Part shown: in pieces, positions 7,933 to 16,188 of the stretch
Layout: every line of letters starts with the position of its first letter
Position numbering within the stretch: position 1 is the stretch's first letter
From: Paenibacillus vietnamensis
GTDB lineage: Bacteria; Bacillota; Bacilli; Paenibacillales; Paenibacillaceae
Assembly (NCBI RefSeq): GCF_020169515.1
Contig: NZ_JAHMHW010000001.1
Location: 496,001 to 560,000, forward strand
Reading direction: 5' to 3'
Length of the DNA stretch: 64,000 nt
Translations under genes and position numbers: made by a program
The notes under the pieces: generated by a model
What the model saw: the letters and a program-made list of their open reading frames with translations, nothing else
Database searches by the model: none
What the model was told of the DNA's origin: nothing

Positions 7933-9228
7933 GTGTCTCCAAGAAAATATGTGCCGCTCCTCGTAGGCGTGCTGCTGCTTGCCGCTCTGCTGCTTGTCCC
8001 GTTATCGCGAAGCTCAAGCCCCTCCAATCAGGGAAATCCGGTTGCCGGCTCCGTCGTACAGCCGTCGTCCAGCGAGACCCATCCCGACAGGCTTGCGGAA
8101 ATTCATGTAAACGTTTCCCTTCCGGAGGATCAATTCCGATTGCTTCAGCAGGCGAACCAGCGATTTATGATGAAATATCCGCATATTCAAGTGAAGCTGA
8201 CGAATGAAGAGGAGCTGCGGTCCGCTTACGGTCTATGGAAAAGGCAGAGCCAGCAAGGTGCGGCGGCCGACGTCATGCTGCTTGACAACGGATTTGTGAA
8301 GCCGTTCGCGGTACAGGGTTATTTGAAAGCGGTTGACCGTCTCGTTACCGGCGATGCCACAGCCGATCAAATGGCCGGATTGCTGGAGCCGCTGAAATGG
8401 AACGGTTACTTGTGGGGCAAGCCGAAGGATGTCAGTCCGTATCTCGTCGTCTGGAGCCGGGCGCTGCTCGAGAAGGCGGGCCTGCAGGAGCCGCCGGGAG
8501 ACTGGACGGCTTATCAGCAGGCTGCGGCAGCCTTGATCGGAATCGACAGCGAGATAAACATCCTGAATTGGAGCGGCGGGGATTATATCCAGCAGTTAGG
8601 GTGGATTGCAAGATTTCAGCCGGAGCAGTCGAATTTGATTAATCTGGATCCGCCGAATGACAGCCAGTCGGAGCAGCTTCTGTGGCTCCAATCGATGGAA
8701 GCTCATATAAGCCGTCTGGATACGGCTTCGGTCCCGGAATGGAAGAAAGCGTTCCGCGAAGGGAAGCTGCTCGCGGCTATTTTACCGTGGCATGTATACA
8801 GGGAGCTGGGCACCGCCGTCCAGAAGGGGCTAATCGTCGACAAAGAGCATCTGAATTTCTCATGGCTGAACGGCCGAAGCTTCGTCATTTCATCGGGCAG
8901 CGCCGCGGAGGAAGAAGCGATGCTGTGGATCGGCGAGATGACGGATATCCACCATCAGCGGACGACCTATGAACGTTTTGGACGGCTTCCTGTAAGCGCA
9001 TCCTTGTATGCTTCGGGCGTCGGCTCCATCTCAGATCAATCGGAAGCGCCTCCGGCATGGCTGAAGAAGGTGCTGGAGGAGAAGCAGCCGGACGACCAGC
9101 TGCCGCATGCCGACCCGGATTGGCCGGATAAGTGGCTGCAGCTTGAAGGGCAGTGGCGGCAATTTTCGGAGGACGGCCTGCATCTGGACGCGTTTGTGGA
9201 GTCGCTGCGCAATCGCGATGCCGGCTAA
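7933..9228 (+). CDS. Extracellular solute-binding-protein-like, membrane-anchored or secreted
   Basis: A 431-residue protein with an N-terminal hydrophobic stretch after a basic start (PRKYVPLLVGVLLLAALLL), then a Ser/Pro/Gly linker and a domain resembling family 1 (CUT1-type) solute-binding proteins: a QANQRFMMKYPHIQV opening, ADVMLLDN, an aromatic-rich middle and a C-terminal helical tail. There is no lipobox Cys, so it is anchored by its uncleaved helix or released. The GTG at 7933 is chosen because GGAAAGGAAG precedes it; a longer in-frame TTG at 7867 has poor ribosome binding support. No permease or ATPase gene is adjacent, so a transport role is uncertain; a sensing or scavenging role is possible. 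The ligand is unknown. Confidence 0.75.
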   Translation: MSPRKYVPLLVGVLLLAALLLVPLSRSSSPSNQGNPVAGSVVQPSSSETHPDRLAEIHVNVSLPEDQFRLLQQANQRFMMKYPHIQVKLTNEEELRSAYGLWKRQSQQGAAADVMLLDNGFVKPFAVQGYLKAVDRLVTGDATADQMAGLLEPLKWNGYLWGKPKDVSPYLVVWSRALLEKAGLQEPPGDWTAYQQAAAALIGIDSEINILNWSGGDYIQQLGWIARFQPEQSNLINLDPPNDSQSEQLLWLQSMEAHISRLDTASVPEWKKAFREGKLLAAILPWHVYRELGTAVQKGLIVDKEHLNFSWLNGRSFVISSGSAAEEEAMLWIGEMTDIHHQRTTYERFGRLPVSASLYASGVGSISDQSEAPPAWLKKVLEEKQPDDQLPHADPDWPDKWLQLEGQWRQFSEDGLHLDAFVESLRNRDAG

Positions 9229-9237
9229 GGTCAATAA

Positions 9238-9278
9238 GAAGAGACTGCCCGTCTTTCATATGCGGGGACAGTCTCTTT
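9238..9278. terminator. Bidirectional terminator between convergent genes
   Basis: AAGAGACTG (9239-9247) pairs with CAGTCTCTT (9269-9277), with an inner CCG/CGG stem. It is flanked by A-rich and T-rich tracts and sits between the converging genes ending at 9228 and 9282. Confidence 0.8.
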
Positions 9279-9281
9279 CCG

Positions 9282-10385
9282 TTACAGCTTCAGGCTGAGC
9301 TTGATCTTAAGCTCGCCGTCCTTCATGTCGACTTCATTCGCTTTCAGGAAGGATACGATCAGATCAGGATAAAAGCCGAGGTCAAACTCTTTTTCCAGCG
9401 CGCTTCGCGTCGTATCCGGAAGCGAGAAGCCGTTAAATAACAGCTCATCGACGTGAAACATGATGCCGTTCTTCGGTTCGTTCTCTATCGTATAATGTCC
9501 GGTTACCCTTATTTCCATATTATCGCGGTTTCCTTGTGCAGTTACTTTGCCGTCTTCGAATGTGAAGGAAAAGTTATGAAAAATGTCGTTTTGCTCGCGC
9601 AGGAACGAGTTCAGATCATCCTCAGGCACGGTTATCGTGTATTGGAAACCTTTGATTTCCAGAAGCTGCTTGTTCTCCTGCACCCAGCCGGGCAGCTGCC
9701 TCATCGCTTTGGATAACGCGCGGAAATACTGCTTCACCTCGTTCATGCCAGCCGTTTCCCAGAAGGAGGTAAGCTCATTCATGAGCAGTCGCAGCCTGTC
9801 GGCATCCGACCGGCCGTTCAGCTGCTCGTCCAGCTGCTTCTCAAGCGCCAGGACGCGGGATTTCTGCAGCTGAAGCTGCTGTTCAACCTCATCGAGCTCC
9901 TTGCTTCTCTTTTCAAGCAGGCTATAGCCTTCCTTCATGCTCCGGTATTGCCGGGTATATGAATTTAAAGTGCGTTTGTCATTGGTCAAAATAATTTCCG
10001 CATAGTCGAGCATCTGCAACAACTCGGATATGGAATTAAAAGACAGCAGCGCGGTCAGCACGAAATCCCGCTCTCCCATATAATAAGCCCGCACGACCCG
10101 GCCTGCCTCTTCCTGCTTGTCCGATATGAGCTGCTCTTGAAGCCCAAGCTCCTTTTCGGCATCAGTCATTTCAAGCAGCAAACGTTCCTTCTGTGCTTGA
10201 ATGCGGACGATTTCTTTGTCGATTTCAATGACGGAAAGGCTTTTTTCCAGCAGAGCATGGATCTCGTCTTCCTCGCCGGCAGGCTCGGCCGAAGCGGGAA
10301 GCCGAAGCAGCAGGAGCATGTACAAAAGCATCATTGCAGCAGAAAGGGCGACTGGCTTTCGCTTAACGTTTACGATCAACGGCAT
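9282..10385 (-). CDS. Secreted coiled-coil protein (PcsB/CwlO-type N-terminal region)
   Basis: A 367-residue protein with a signal peptide (about 1-33, ending PASAEP), then about 170 residues of heptad-rich coiled coil (for example KEIVRIQAQKERLLLEMTDAEKEL and the QQLQLQKSRV region). The conserved patch AYYMGERDFVLTALLSFNSISELL is typical of PcsB/CwlO N-terminal domains that interact with FtsEX. The usual NlpC/P60 or CHAP hydrolase is absent. In its place is about 150 residues of beta-rich sequence ending KLSLKL, which I do not recognise. It may therefore be a regulator or adaptor of cell wall hydrolases rather than an enzyme; that is inference. The ATG at 10385 is preceded by GAGGAGGGAGG. 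Confidence 0.8.
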   Translation of the reverse strand: MPLIVNVKRKPVALSAAMMLLYMLLLLRLPASAEPAGEEDEIHALLEKSLSVIEIDKEIVRIQAQKERLLLEMTDAEKELGLQEQLISDKQEEAGRVVRAYYMGERDFVLTALLSFNSISELLQMLDYAEIILTNDKRTLNSYTRQYRSMKEGYSLLEKRSKELDEVEQQLQLQKSRVLALEKQLDEQLNGRSDADRLRLLMNELTSFWETAGMNEVKQYFRALSKAMRQLPGWVQENKQLLEIKGFQYTITVPEDDLNSFLREQNDIFHNFSFTFEDGKVTAQGNRDNMEIRVTGHYTIENEPKNGIMFHVDELLFNGFSLPDTTRSALEKEFDLGFYPDLIVSFLKANEVDMKDGELKIKLSLKL

Positions 10386-10464
10386 CCTCCCTCCTCAGCA
10401 ACTAGTTTATGCGGCAATACCTTCTATTATATCTTAGCAGAGTTTTATTTGGGAAAGGGATGAT

Positions 10465-11622
10465 ATGATGACGAAGACAAACGAACTCGCAACGAAGCTT
10501 GAGAAGCGAATAAGCGCTTCGGTCGATAAGGGCTGGCAGCAGGACAAGGAAGGAAAGCTTCGAGCGGTCGGCTGCATCTCGTTCAAGGAATTTATGGCAG
10601 CTTGCCTGTATGATGACGAATACGGCTATTACCGCTCGGGTCCTGTCCGAATCGGAAAAAACGGCGATTTTTATACGAGCTCAGGAATCGGAGCCATAAT
10701 GGCCGAAGTACTGGCCCGATATGCGCTCGCCTATGCCAATGCTGAGGAATCTCAAATACAGCTCGTGGAGTGGGGGGCGGGAACGGGCAGACTGTCCGCT
10801 CAAATCGCCGCTGCCGGCCGGACGCTTGACATGAACTGGGAGAGCAGGTTCAGCAGTGTGCTCGTGGAAGACCATCCTATGCACCGGGAAGCGGTGCAAC
10901 GGAGCTATCGGGAACTTGCCGGACGGGAATGCGCCGAACCGCTGCTGCTATCGTCCAAAGAGGCATGGGACAGCGGAATACTGAAGCGGAAATCGCTTGT
11001 GCTCGCCAATGAGCTGCTCGATGCGTTTCCGGTACACCGGGTGGCCATGCAGGATGGAGAGTTAGTCGAGCTTGGAGTAGGGTGGAGCAAAGAGCAGGGC
11101 TTTTATGAGGTCTATATGCCTGTTACGGACCCTCGTCTGGTACATTGGCTCGAAAGTGACGGAATTTCGCTGAAGGAAGGACAGCGAACGGAGGTTCATG
11201 CGGCGGCTTATGACTTCCTGCAGCGGCTTCGCGGAGATATGCCTTCCGGCCGGCTTGTCTTGATCGATTACGGGCATGAGGCGGAAGAATACGCTGCCGA
11301 ACATCGGAGATTAGGCACCTTGATGTGCTACTGGAAGCATCAGGCAAGCGGAAATCCTTATGTACGGATCGGAGTGCAGGATATAACGTCCCATGTTCCG
11401 TTCACATTCGTCCGCCGAGCGGCGGAGGATGCAGGCTGGAAGCTTGCCGGCTATACGACCCAAAAGCAGTTTTTGCTGGACAACGGAGTGCTCGGTTTGC
11501 TGCAGAGCCATGACGGCTCCGATCCGTTCGGCGAAGCGGCACGGATCAACAGAGCGGTGAGGCAGCTGCTGCTGAGCGACGAGATGAGCGAAGCGTTTAA
11601 GGTGATGGTGCTGGATGCTTAA
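10465..11622 (+). CDS. Class I SAM-dependent methyltransferase, MidA/NDUFAF7 family
   Basis: A 385-residue protein. The N-terminal segment ISFKEFMAACLYDDEYGYY and YTSSGIGA are diagnostic of the MidA/NDUFAF7 family, followed by the SAM-binding loop EWGAGTGR near residue 101, ANELLDAFPVHR (the family's NELxDAxPV motif) and IDYGHEAEEY. The mitochondrial relative methylates an arginine of a complex I subunit; bacterial substrates are generally unknown. Bacillus complex I-like enzymes are uncommon, so a different substrate is likely here. The ATG at 10465 follows GGGAAAGGGA. It stands alone, divergent from the coiled-coil gene and convergent with the DUF2626 gene, with a bidirectional terminator between the latter two. 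Confidence 0.9.
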   Translation: MMTKTNELATKLEKRISASVDKGWQQDKEGKLRAVGCISFKEFMAACLYDDEYGYYRSGPVRIGKNGDFYTSSGIGAIMAEVLARYALAYANAEESQIQLVEWGAGTGRLSAQIAAAGRTLDMNWESRFSSVLVEDHPMHREAVQRSYRELAGRECAEPLLLSSKEAWDSGILKRKSLVLANELLDAFPVHRVAMQDGELVELGVGWSKEQGFYEVYMPVTDPRLVHWLESDGISLKEGQRTEVHAAAYDFLQRLRGDMPSGRLVLIDYGHEAEEYAAEHRRLGTLMCYWKHQASGNPYVRIGVQDITSHVPFTFVRRAAEDAGWKLAGYTTQKQFLLDNGVLGLLQSHDGSDPFGEAARINRAVRQLLLSDEMSEAFKVMVLDA

Positions 11623-11634
11623 TAGTCCTTCATT

Positions 11635-11676
11635 AAAAAGGTGCCATTCCCAGGCGGGAATGGCACCTTTTTAATT
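11635..11676. terminator. Bidirectional terminator
   Basis: AAAAAGGTGCCATTCCC pairs perfectly with GGGAATGGCACCTTTTT around AGGC. It lies between the methyltransferase gene and the convergent DUF2626 gene. Confidence 0.93.
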
Positions 11677-11708
11677 TTCTGCATCTGTATCAAGCAAGCC
11701 TTTTCTTG

Positions 11709-11945
11709 TTAGAAAGGCAAGTCCATTTTGAAAACAGACCAATACGTGAATCCTACGAAAGAAATCACCATATATCCCCAGAACATAATTATGTAAGTTC
11801 TTTCGGAGAAATTCAAGTAGCCCAGAAATACGAAAGCAGCGGCTTGCGCGAAAAACAATAACGCAAATTCCGTCATGTGGCCTGCAAAAGCCATTAGTCC
11901 GATTACCAGGGTCCAAAAACCAAGTACCCGATACATGCGTGCCAT
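11709..11945 (-). CDS. DUF2626 family small membrane protein (YqgY-like)
   Basis: A 78-residue protein with three closely spaced hydrophobic helices and conserved aromatic residues (MARMYRVLGFWTLVIG, SERTYIIMFWGYM, GFTYWSVF). Length and sequence fit the DUF2626 family of Bacillales, represented by B. subtilis YqgY, for which no function is established. The ATG at 11945 is preceded by AAAGGGGGATG. It is a single-gene unit ending at the bidirectional terminator. Confidence 0.85.
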   Translation of the reverse strand: MARMYRVLGFWTLVIGLMAFAGHMTEFALLFFAQAAAFVFLGYLNFSERTYIIMFWGYMVISFVGFTYWSVFKMDLPF

Positions 11946-12211
11946 GATAACATCCCCCTTTCGCAGCGACCCGTTTTTCTAATGATCATTATAACGTCAG
12001 AAGAAATTGGTGTAAACCTGCAACCGTGACGAATTCGCAAACTTTTTCCCGCTGTCATCAATCATCGGTTTCAGTTTGCTCAATTAAAACCTCAAACATG
12101 TATGAGTGCTTAAAAAAATGGATATACAATTTAGTATCCAATAGATTCTATGAACTCTACCAAGGGCATAGAGATAAAGTAAGCGCCTTTACGTTAGGAG
12201 GTTTTCATTGC

Positions 12212-12862
12212 ATGACAGCAGTTAGACAAGATGCGTGGAGTCCGGATGACGATTTAATACTCGCCGAGGTTACGCTACGCCATATTCGCGAAGGAAGCAC
12301 ACAGCTTGCAGCATTCGAGGAAGTAGGGGAAAGAATCGGACGCACGTCCGCGGCTTGCGGTTTCCGGTGGAATAGCTGCGTCCGCAAAAGGTATGAGGAT
12401 GCGATACAAATTGCAAAGCAGCAGCGCCAAAAACGCAACTATTTGAAAAAGCAAACGGTTGTTGCAACGCCGCATGTTTCATCCATAGCCGTATTTGAAT
12501 CCGATGAACGAACGTTCAAGCCGGATAGCGGTTCTCTGGAGGAAGGTTTATCGATCGATGCCGTTATCCGGTTTCTGCGCGGCTGGAAGACGACCTATCA
12601 GGATTTGACGCGCCAAATTAAAATGTTCGAGAAAGACCTGAAAGACAAAGAGGAAGAGCTCTACCGTCTGCGCGAGCAGAATGAAAGATTGTCCAAAGAA
12701 GTCAATAACGTACAGACCGACTACCGGGCTGTCAACGACGACTACAAAACGCTGATTCAAATTATGGACCGTGCCAGAAGGCTGACGGTACTGACGAACG
12801 AAGAAGAAGCGAAGCCGCGATTTAAGATGGATGCGAACGGCAATTTGGAACGGATTGAATAG
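12212..12862 (+). CDS. rsfA: RsfA-family prespore-type transcriptional regulator
   Basis: A 216-residue protein with an N-terminal Myb/SANT-like helix-turn-helix (residues 1-50: AWSPDDDLILAEVTLRHIREG then RTSAACGFRWN) and a C-terminal coiled coil (about 120-190) likely to mediate dimerisation. This matches RsfA, the prespore regulator that fine-tunes sigma-F and sigma-G genes in B. subtilis. A longer frame opens at 12026, but TTAGGAGG at 12195-12202 places the start at the ATG at 12212. RsfA-family paralogues exist in spore formers, so the symbol denotes family rather than proven orthology. The 266 nt upstream has no other gene; I could not place its promoter with confidence. Confidence 0.87.
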   Translation: MTAVRQDAWSPDDDLILAEVTLRHIREGSTQLAAFEEVGERIGRTSAACGFRWNSCVRKRYEDAIQIAKQQRQKRNYLKKQTVVATPHVSSIAVFESDERTFKPDSGSLEEGLSIDAVIRFLRGWKTTYQDLTRQIKMFEKDLKDKEEELYRLREQNERLSKEVNNVQTDYRAVNDDYKTLIQIMDRARRLTVLTNEEEAKPRFKMDANGNLERIE

Positions 12863-12878
12863 GTTATCATATTCGAAT

Positions 12879-12914
12879 GAGAGAGGCATGCCGCTTACGG
12901 GCATGCCTCTCTTG
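12879..12914 (+). terminator. Terminator after rsfA
   Basis: AGAGAGGCATGCC pairs perfectly with GGCATGCCTCTCT around a short loop. The T tail is short (TTGCTGTTG). Confidence 0.8.
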
Positions 12915-12967
12915 CTGTTGCGGCGGTTCGGACATCTTTGATACGATATTCGTGAAAGGGGCAGATT

Positions 12968-13924
12968 ATGCGGATTGATGTGATTGGCGGAGGAGCAATC
13001 GGATTATTATTCGGCGGGCGTTTGGCGGAAGCCGGTGCCGATGTTCGTATATGGACGCGTACGAGCGAGCAGTCTGCAGAGCTCGCGGAAGATGGAATCG
13101 AGCTGCATCCTTTGGACGGAAGCGCCGCCAGGGCCGTGCGCGTGAAGAGCAGCTGGATCGGCAATGCCGGGCAGCACATAAAAGACGAGAACGGGACCGG
13201 CCGTACCGTGCTGCTGACGGTGAAGCAAACGGATGTGGACGAACAATTGCTTGAGCGGCTTGCGATGATCGCATGTCCGGTTAGCACGTTGATCGTCAGC
13301 TTGCAGAACGGAGTCGGGCATCTGGAACGGATCAAAAGCAGGACCGGTGAAGCGCCGGTGCTTGCCGCCGTAACAACGGAAGGAGCTAGGAGGCTGGGTC
13401 CCCGCAGCGTGCGGCATACGGGCTCGGGAGACACCTGGCTCGGTCCTTGGAAAGAAAACGAGGGAAAAGCGGATCATATGCTCGAAAATCAGCAAAAAAT
13501 GTTAGTTTCCATGCTGCAATCGGCAGGATTTGCCTCCTCGCTGTCGAAAGAGATGGAAAGTCTAATTTTACGAAAGCTGATGATCAATGCGGTCATTAAT
13601 CCGCTTACGGCTCTATTCGATGTCACGAACGGGGAGCTTCCGCAGCATCCGGCGCGCAAGCGGCTTATGAAGGCGCTGCTGACGGAGACGGAGACGGTGC
13701 TTCGCGCGGCCGGAATGAAGATCCGGGAGGATGGATGGCGGCTGATCGAGGAAGTTTGCGAAAGGACCGGCGGCAACGTGTCATCGATGCTCAGCGATGT
13801 AAGGGCCGGAAGGAAGACGGAAATCGATTCGATTAACGGTCAAATCGTAAGGATGGCAGAGAACCTCCTGCTGGCGGCGCCGCTTAATCAAGCAATTGTC
13901 GAGCTCGTACACGCACTGGATTGA
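12968..13924 (+). CDS. panE: 2-dehydropantoate 2-reductase (ketopantoate reductase)
   Basis: NADPH-dependent reduction of ketopantoate to pantoate, for pantothenate and coenzyme A synthesis. This 318-residue protein has the N-terminal Rossmann motif GGGAIGLLFGGRL (near residue 6), TVKQTDVDEQL with the cofactor-contacting Lys, SLQNGVGH, and the C-terminal helical domain with the catalytic Lys region (RKLMINAVINPLTALF) and KTEIDSINGQIV. In B. subtilis the equivalent gene ylbQ lies upstream of bshC (yllA) and mraZ, the same setting as here. AAAGGGG precedes the ATG. A family-level caution: some ApbA/PanE paralogues act on other 2-oxo acids. Confidence 0.9.
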   Translation: MRIDVIGGGAIGLLFGGRLAEAGADVRIWTRTSEQSAELAEDGIELHPLDGSAARAVRVKSSWIGNAGQHIKDENGTGRTVLLTVKQTDVDEQLLERLAMIACPVSTLIVSLQNGVGHLERIKSRTGEAPVLAAVTTEGARRLGPRSVRHTGSGDTWLGPWKENEGKADHMLENQQKMLVSMLQSAGFASSLSKEMESLILRKLMINAVINPLTALFDVTNGELPQHPARKRLMKALLTETETVLRAAGMKIREDGWRLIEEVCERTGGNVSSMLSDVRAGRKTEIDSINGQIVRMAENLLLAAPLNQAIVELVHALD

Positions 13925-13950
13925 ATGCCCGATAGGGGGACTGAAGAGGG

Positions 13951-14352
13951 TTGGGGATCATCTGGACTGGCATTACCCATTTATACGGTTATTTGGCTGT
14001 CATACCCGTCATCCCGTTCGCTATTATCCTATTCGGATACTGGGCCTGGATACGCGACTGGAAGAAGGCGTTTCGCGCTGCGATGGATATTACAACCGTC
14101 TTTCTGATCGGATGTGTGGCTGTCTTGTTTGATACGATTTTTGGCAGCCGGTTTGGCTTTTACGGGATCATGTTGTTTATGCTGATCGGAGCGGGCCTGC
14201 TCGGAAACGCCCAATTCAGGAAACGCGGCAGCGTCGATGCCAAAAAAATTTTCCGTACCGTTTGGAGACTAGGCTTTTTCTCGATGAGCATCCTCTACAT
14301 CTTATTTATGGTTATCGGCCTCGGCAAAATGATGTTCACCGGCATGGCTTAA
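13951..14352 (+). CDS. DUF3397 family membrane protein
   Basis: A 133-residue protein with four hydrophobic helices (about residues 12-32, 48-65, 72-88 and 105-128) and a positively charged loop (QFRKRGSVDAKKIFRTVWR). Content and place next to bshC fit DUF3397, a Bacillales family of unknown function. The start is read as TTG at 13951, with AGGGGGA about 10 nt upstream; there is no in-frame ATG nearby. It follows panE by 26 nt, so the two are probably one transcript ending at the terminator that follows. Confidence 0.78.
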   Translation: MGIIWTGITHLYGYLAVIPVIPFAIILFGYWAWIRDWKKAFRAAMDITTVFLIGCVAVLFDTIFGSRFGFYGIMLFMLIGAGLLGNAQFRKRGSVDAKKIFRTVWRLGFFSMSILYILFMVIGLGKMMFTGMA

Positions 14353-14364
14353 TAGCACTTTCCG

Positions 14365-14396
14365 AAAAGCGTCTCTTGGATAAGAGGCGTTTTTGC
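14365..14396 (+). terminator. Terminator after DUF3397 gene
   Basis: AAGCGTCTCTT pairs with AAGAGGCGTTTTT around GGAT, with G-T wobbles. The T tail runs straight into the next promoter. Confidence 0.8.
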
Positions 14397-14397
14397 T

Positions 14398-14427
14398 TTG
14401 ACGGGCAGCCTTGGCTTTGTGTACAAT
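14398..14427 (+). promoter_or_regulatory. Sigma-A type promoter for bshC
   Basis: TTGACG (14398-14403), an 18-nt spacer and TACAAT (14422-14427). It abuts the preceding terminator, giving a clean transcription unit boundary and a leader of about 60 nt. Confidence 0.65.
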
Positions 14428-14494
14428 TACGTTGGAATCGATATTCATTGAGGCTGCTAGGTCGGCTTACAAGCGGGAGGTTACAGGCTGCGCT

Positions 14495-16141
14495 ATGAGA
14501 AACGAAACATATTTACTGTCGAGCGCCCAGCCTTTGACAGAGGCATACATACATCGGACGGATAGCCGGCTGGAAGCGATCTACGGCTATCATGCAGGGG
14601 CGGAGCAGGATTGGGATAGACGGCTGAAACGGCTGGAAGAAAGCGGCGGCGTGCGTGCGGAGGCCGCGAAGCTATCGGAAGCACTACGTGCTTATAATGA
14701 AAGAGCGGGAGCGTCGTCCCCGGAGGTGAGTGCGTCGATCAACGCGCTGGCCGAGGGGGCGCCGGTCGTAATCGGAGGTCAGCAGGCCGGCTTATGGACC
14801 GGTCCGCTGCTCGTCATCCACAAAGCGGTGTCGATTATCGCCGCCGCGAAATCAGCGGGCGAGCAGCTTGGCCGTAAGGTCGTTCCTGTCTTTTGGATCG
14901 CAGGCGAGGATCATGACTGGGATGAAGCCAATCACGCCTATTTAATCAGTGCCGAGCAGGAGTTGCGCAAGCTGGCGGCTTCCCGTCCGGACGGCGCCCG
15001 GACATCCGTCAGCCGCACGCGCATATCCGCGGAGCAATGGGAGCAGCTCTTGACCGAGCTCGAGCAGACGCTGCCCCACTCCGAGTTTAAGCCCGCGCTG
15101 CTGGATGAGCTGCGCAGCATGACGGAGCAGGCCGGGAGCCTGTCGGATATGTTCGCCATGATCCTAAGCCGGCTGTTTGGCGCGCATGGCCTGGTGCTGA
15201 TGGACGCTGACGATCCGGGAGTGCGCAGGCTGGAAGCGCCGATGTTCGCAAGATTAATCGAGCGCAATGACGAGCTTGAGCAGGCATACCGCGCACAAGC
15301 AGAGCGGGTGAAGCAGCTCGGGTATACGCTGCAGGCGGATGTAACGCCCGGGAGCTCCAATTTATTTTTGTTCGACGATCAGGACAGCGGCGGCGAGCGC
15401 CTGCTGCTTCATAAGCGCGACGGCTTGTTCCGGGACCGGAAGGAGCAGGTCGGCTTGACGGAGGCGGAGCTGCAGCGAATCGCGGCAGAGCATCCGGAGC
15501 GCTTGAGCAACAACGTGCTGACGAGGCCGCTTATGCAGGATTATTTGTTCCCCGTGCTGGCGGCCGTGCTGGGACCGGGCGAAATCGCCTATTGGGCGCT
15601 GACGGGGGAGGCGTTCAAGGCGCTTGGGATGGAAATGCCGATCCTTGTGCCGAGAATGTCCTATACGATGATTGAGGGTACGGTAGCGAAGCATATGGAT
15701 AAATACGGCCTATCCTTCGCGGATGTCATGGAGCGTTTTGAAGAACGGAGAAAAGAGTGGCTGAAAGAGCAGGACGGCCTGTCCATCGAGCAAAGATTTG
15801 CCGAAGCCGGCGAAGTCTTCGCGACGCTTTACAAGCCGCTACTGGAGCTGGCAGCCGGCGTGCAGCCGTCTCTTGCGAAGCTGGGAGATACGAATCTCCA
15901 AAAAATTATGGAACAAATTCATTATATGGGCTCGAAGACGGTGGATGCCTTCAACAAGCAGTTCGAGGCCTCGACCCGCCAGCTGGACCGCATTCAGCTT
16001 TCCCTGAAGCCGCAAGGCAAGCCTCAGGAGCGCGTTCTGAACATGACCGCGTACTGGAACCGGTATCAGACAGCATGGCTCGACAAATTGCTCGAAGCGC
16101 CGTACAGCCGCACAGGCGGGCATCAGATCGTTTATTTATAA
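14495..16141 (+). CDS. bshC: Bacillithiol biosynthesis cysteine-adding enzyme
   Basis: BshC adds cysteine to glucosaminyl-malate, the last step in making bacillithiol, the low-molecular-weight thiol of Bacillota. The protein is 548 residues, near the family's usual 540. Visible marks are GGQQAGLWTGPLLVIHK (about residue 95), FWIAGEDHDWDEANH, the GPGEIAYWAL region, and a long C-terminal coiled coil ending RTGGHQIVYL. The ATG at 14495 is used, with GCGGGAGG about 14 nt upstream; the longer open frame from 14411 overlaps the promoter. In B. subtilis the gene (yllA) likewise lies just before mraZ. Here ahcY and a lipoprotein gene intervene. Confidence 0.96.
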   Translation: MRNETYLLSSAQPLTEAYIHRTDSRLEAIYGYHAGAEQDWDRRLKRLEESGGVRAEAAKLSEALRAYNERAGASSPEVSASINALAEGAPVVIGGQQAGLWTGPLLVIHKAVSIIAAAKSAGEQLGRKVVPVFWIAGEDHDWDEANHAYLISAEQELRKLAASRPDGARTSVSRTRISAEQWEQLLTELEQTLPHSEFKPALLDELRSMTEQAGSLSDMFAMILSRLFGAHGLVLMDADDPGVRRLEAPMFARLIERNDELEQAYRAQAERVKQLGYTLQADVTPGSSNLFLFDDQDSGGERLLLHKRDGLFRDRKEQVGLTEAELQRIAAEHPERLSNNVLTRPLMQDYLFPVLAAVLGPGEIAYWALTGEAFKALGMEMPILVPRMSYTMIEGTVAKHMDKYGLSFADVMERFEERRKEWLKEQDGLSIEQRFAEAGEVFATLYKPLLELAAGVQPSLAKLGDTNLQKIMEQIHYMGSKTVDAFNKQFEASTRQLDRIQLSLKPQGKPQERVLNMTAYWNRYQTAWLDKLLEAPYSRTGGHQIVYL

Positions 16142-16188
16142 TCCGCGGAACCCGTTTGATTACTATCATTTAGGAGGTTTTAACCAGT

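Noticed and set aside
12026..12211. N-terminal extension of the RsfA-like protein
   Set aside because: The extension has no matching family sequence and an excellent RBS lies just before the internal ATG at 12212.
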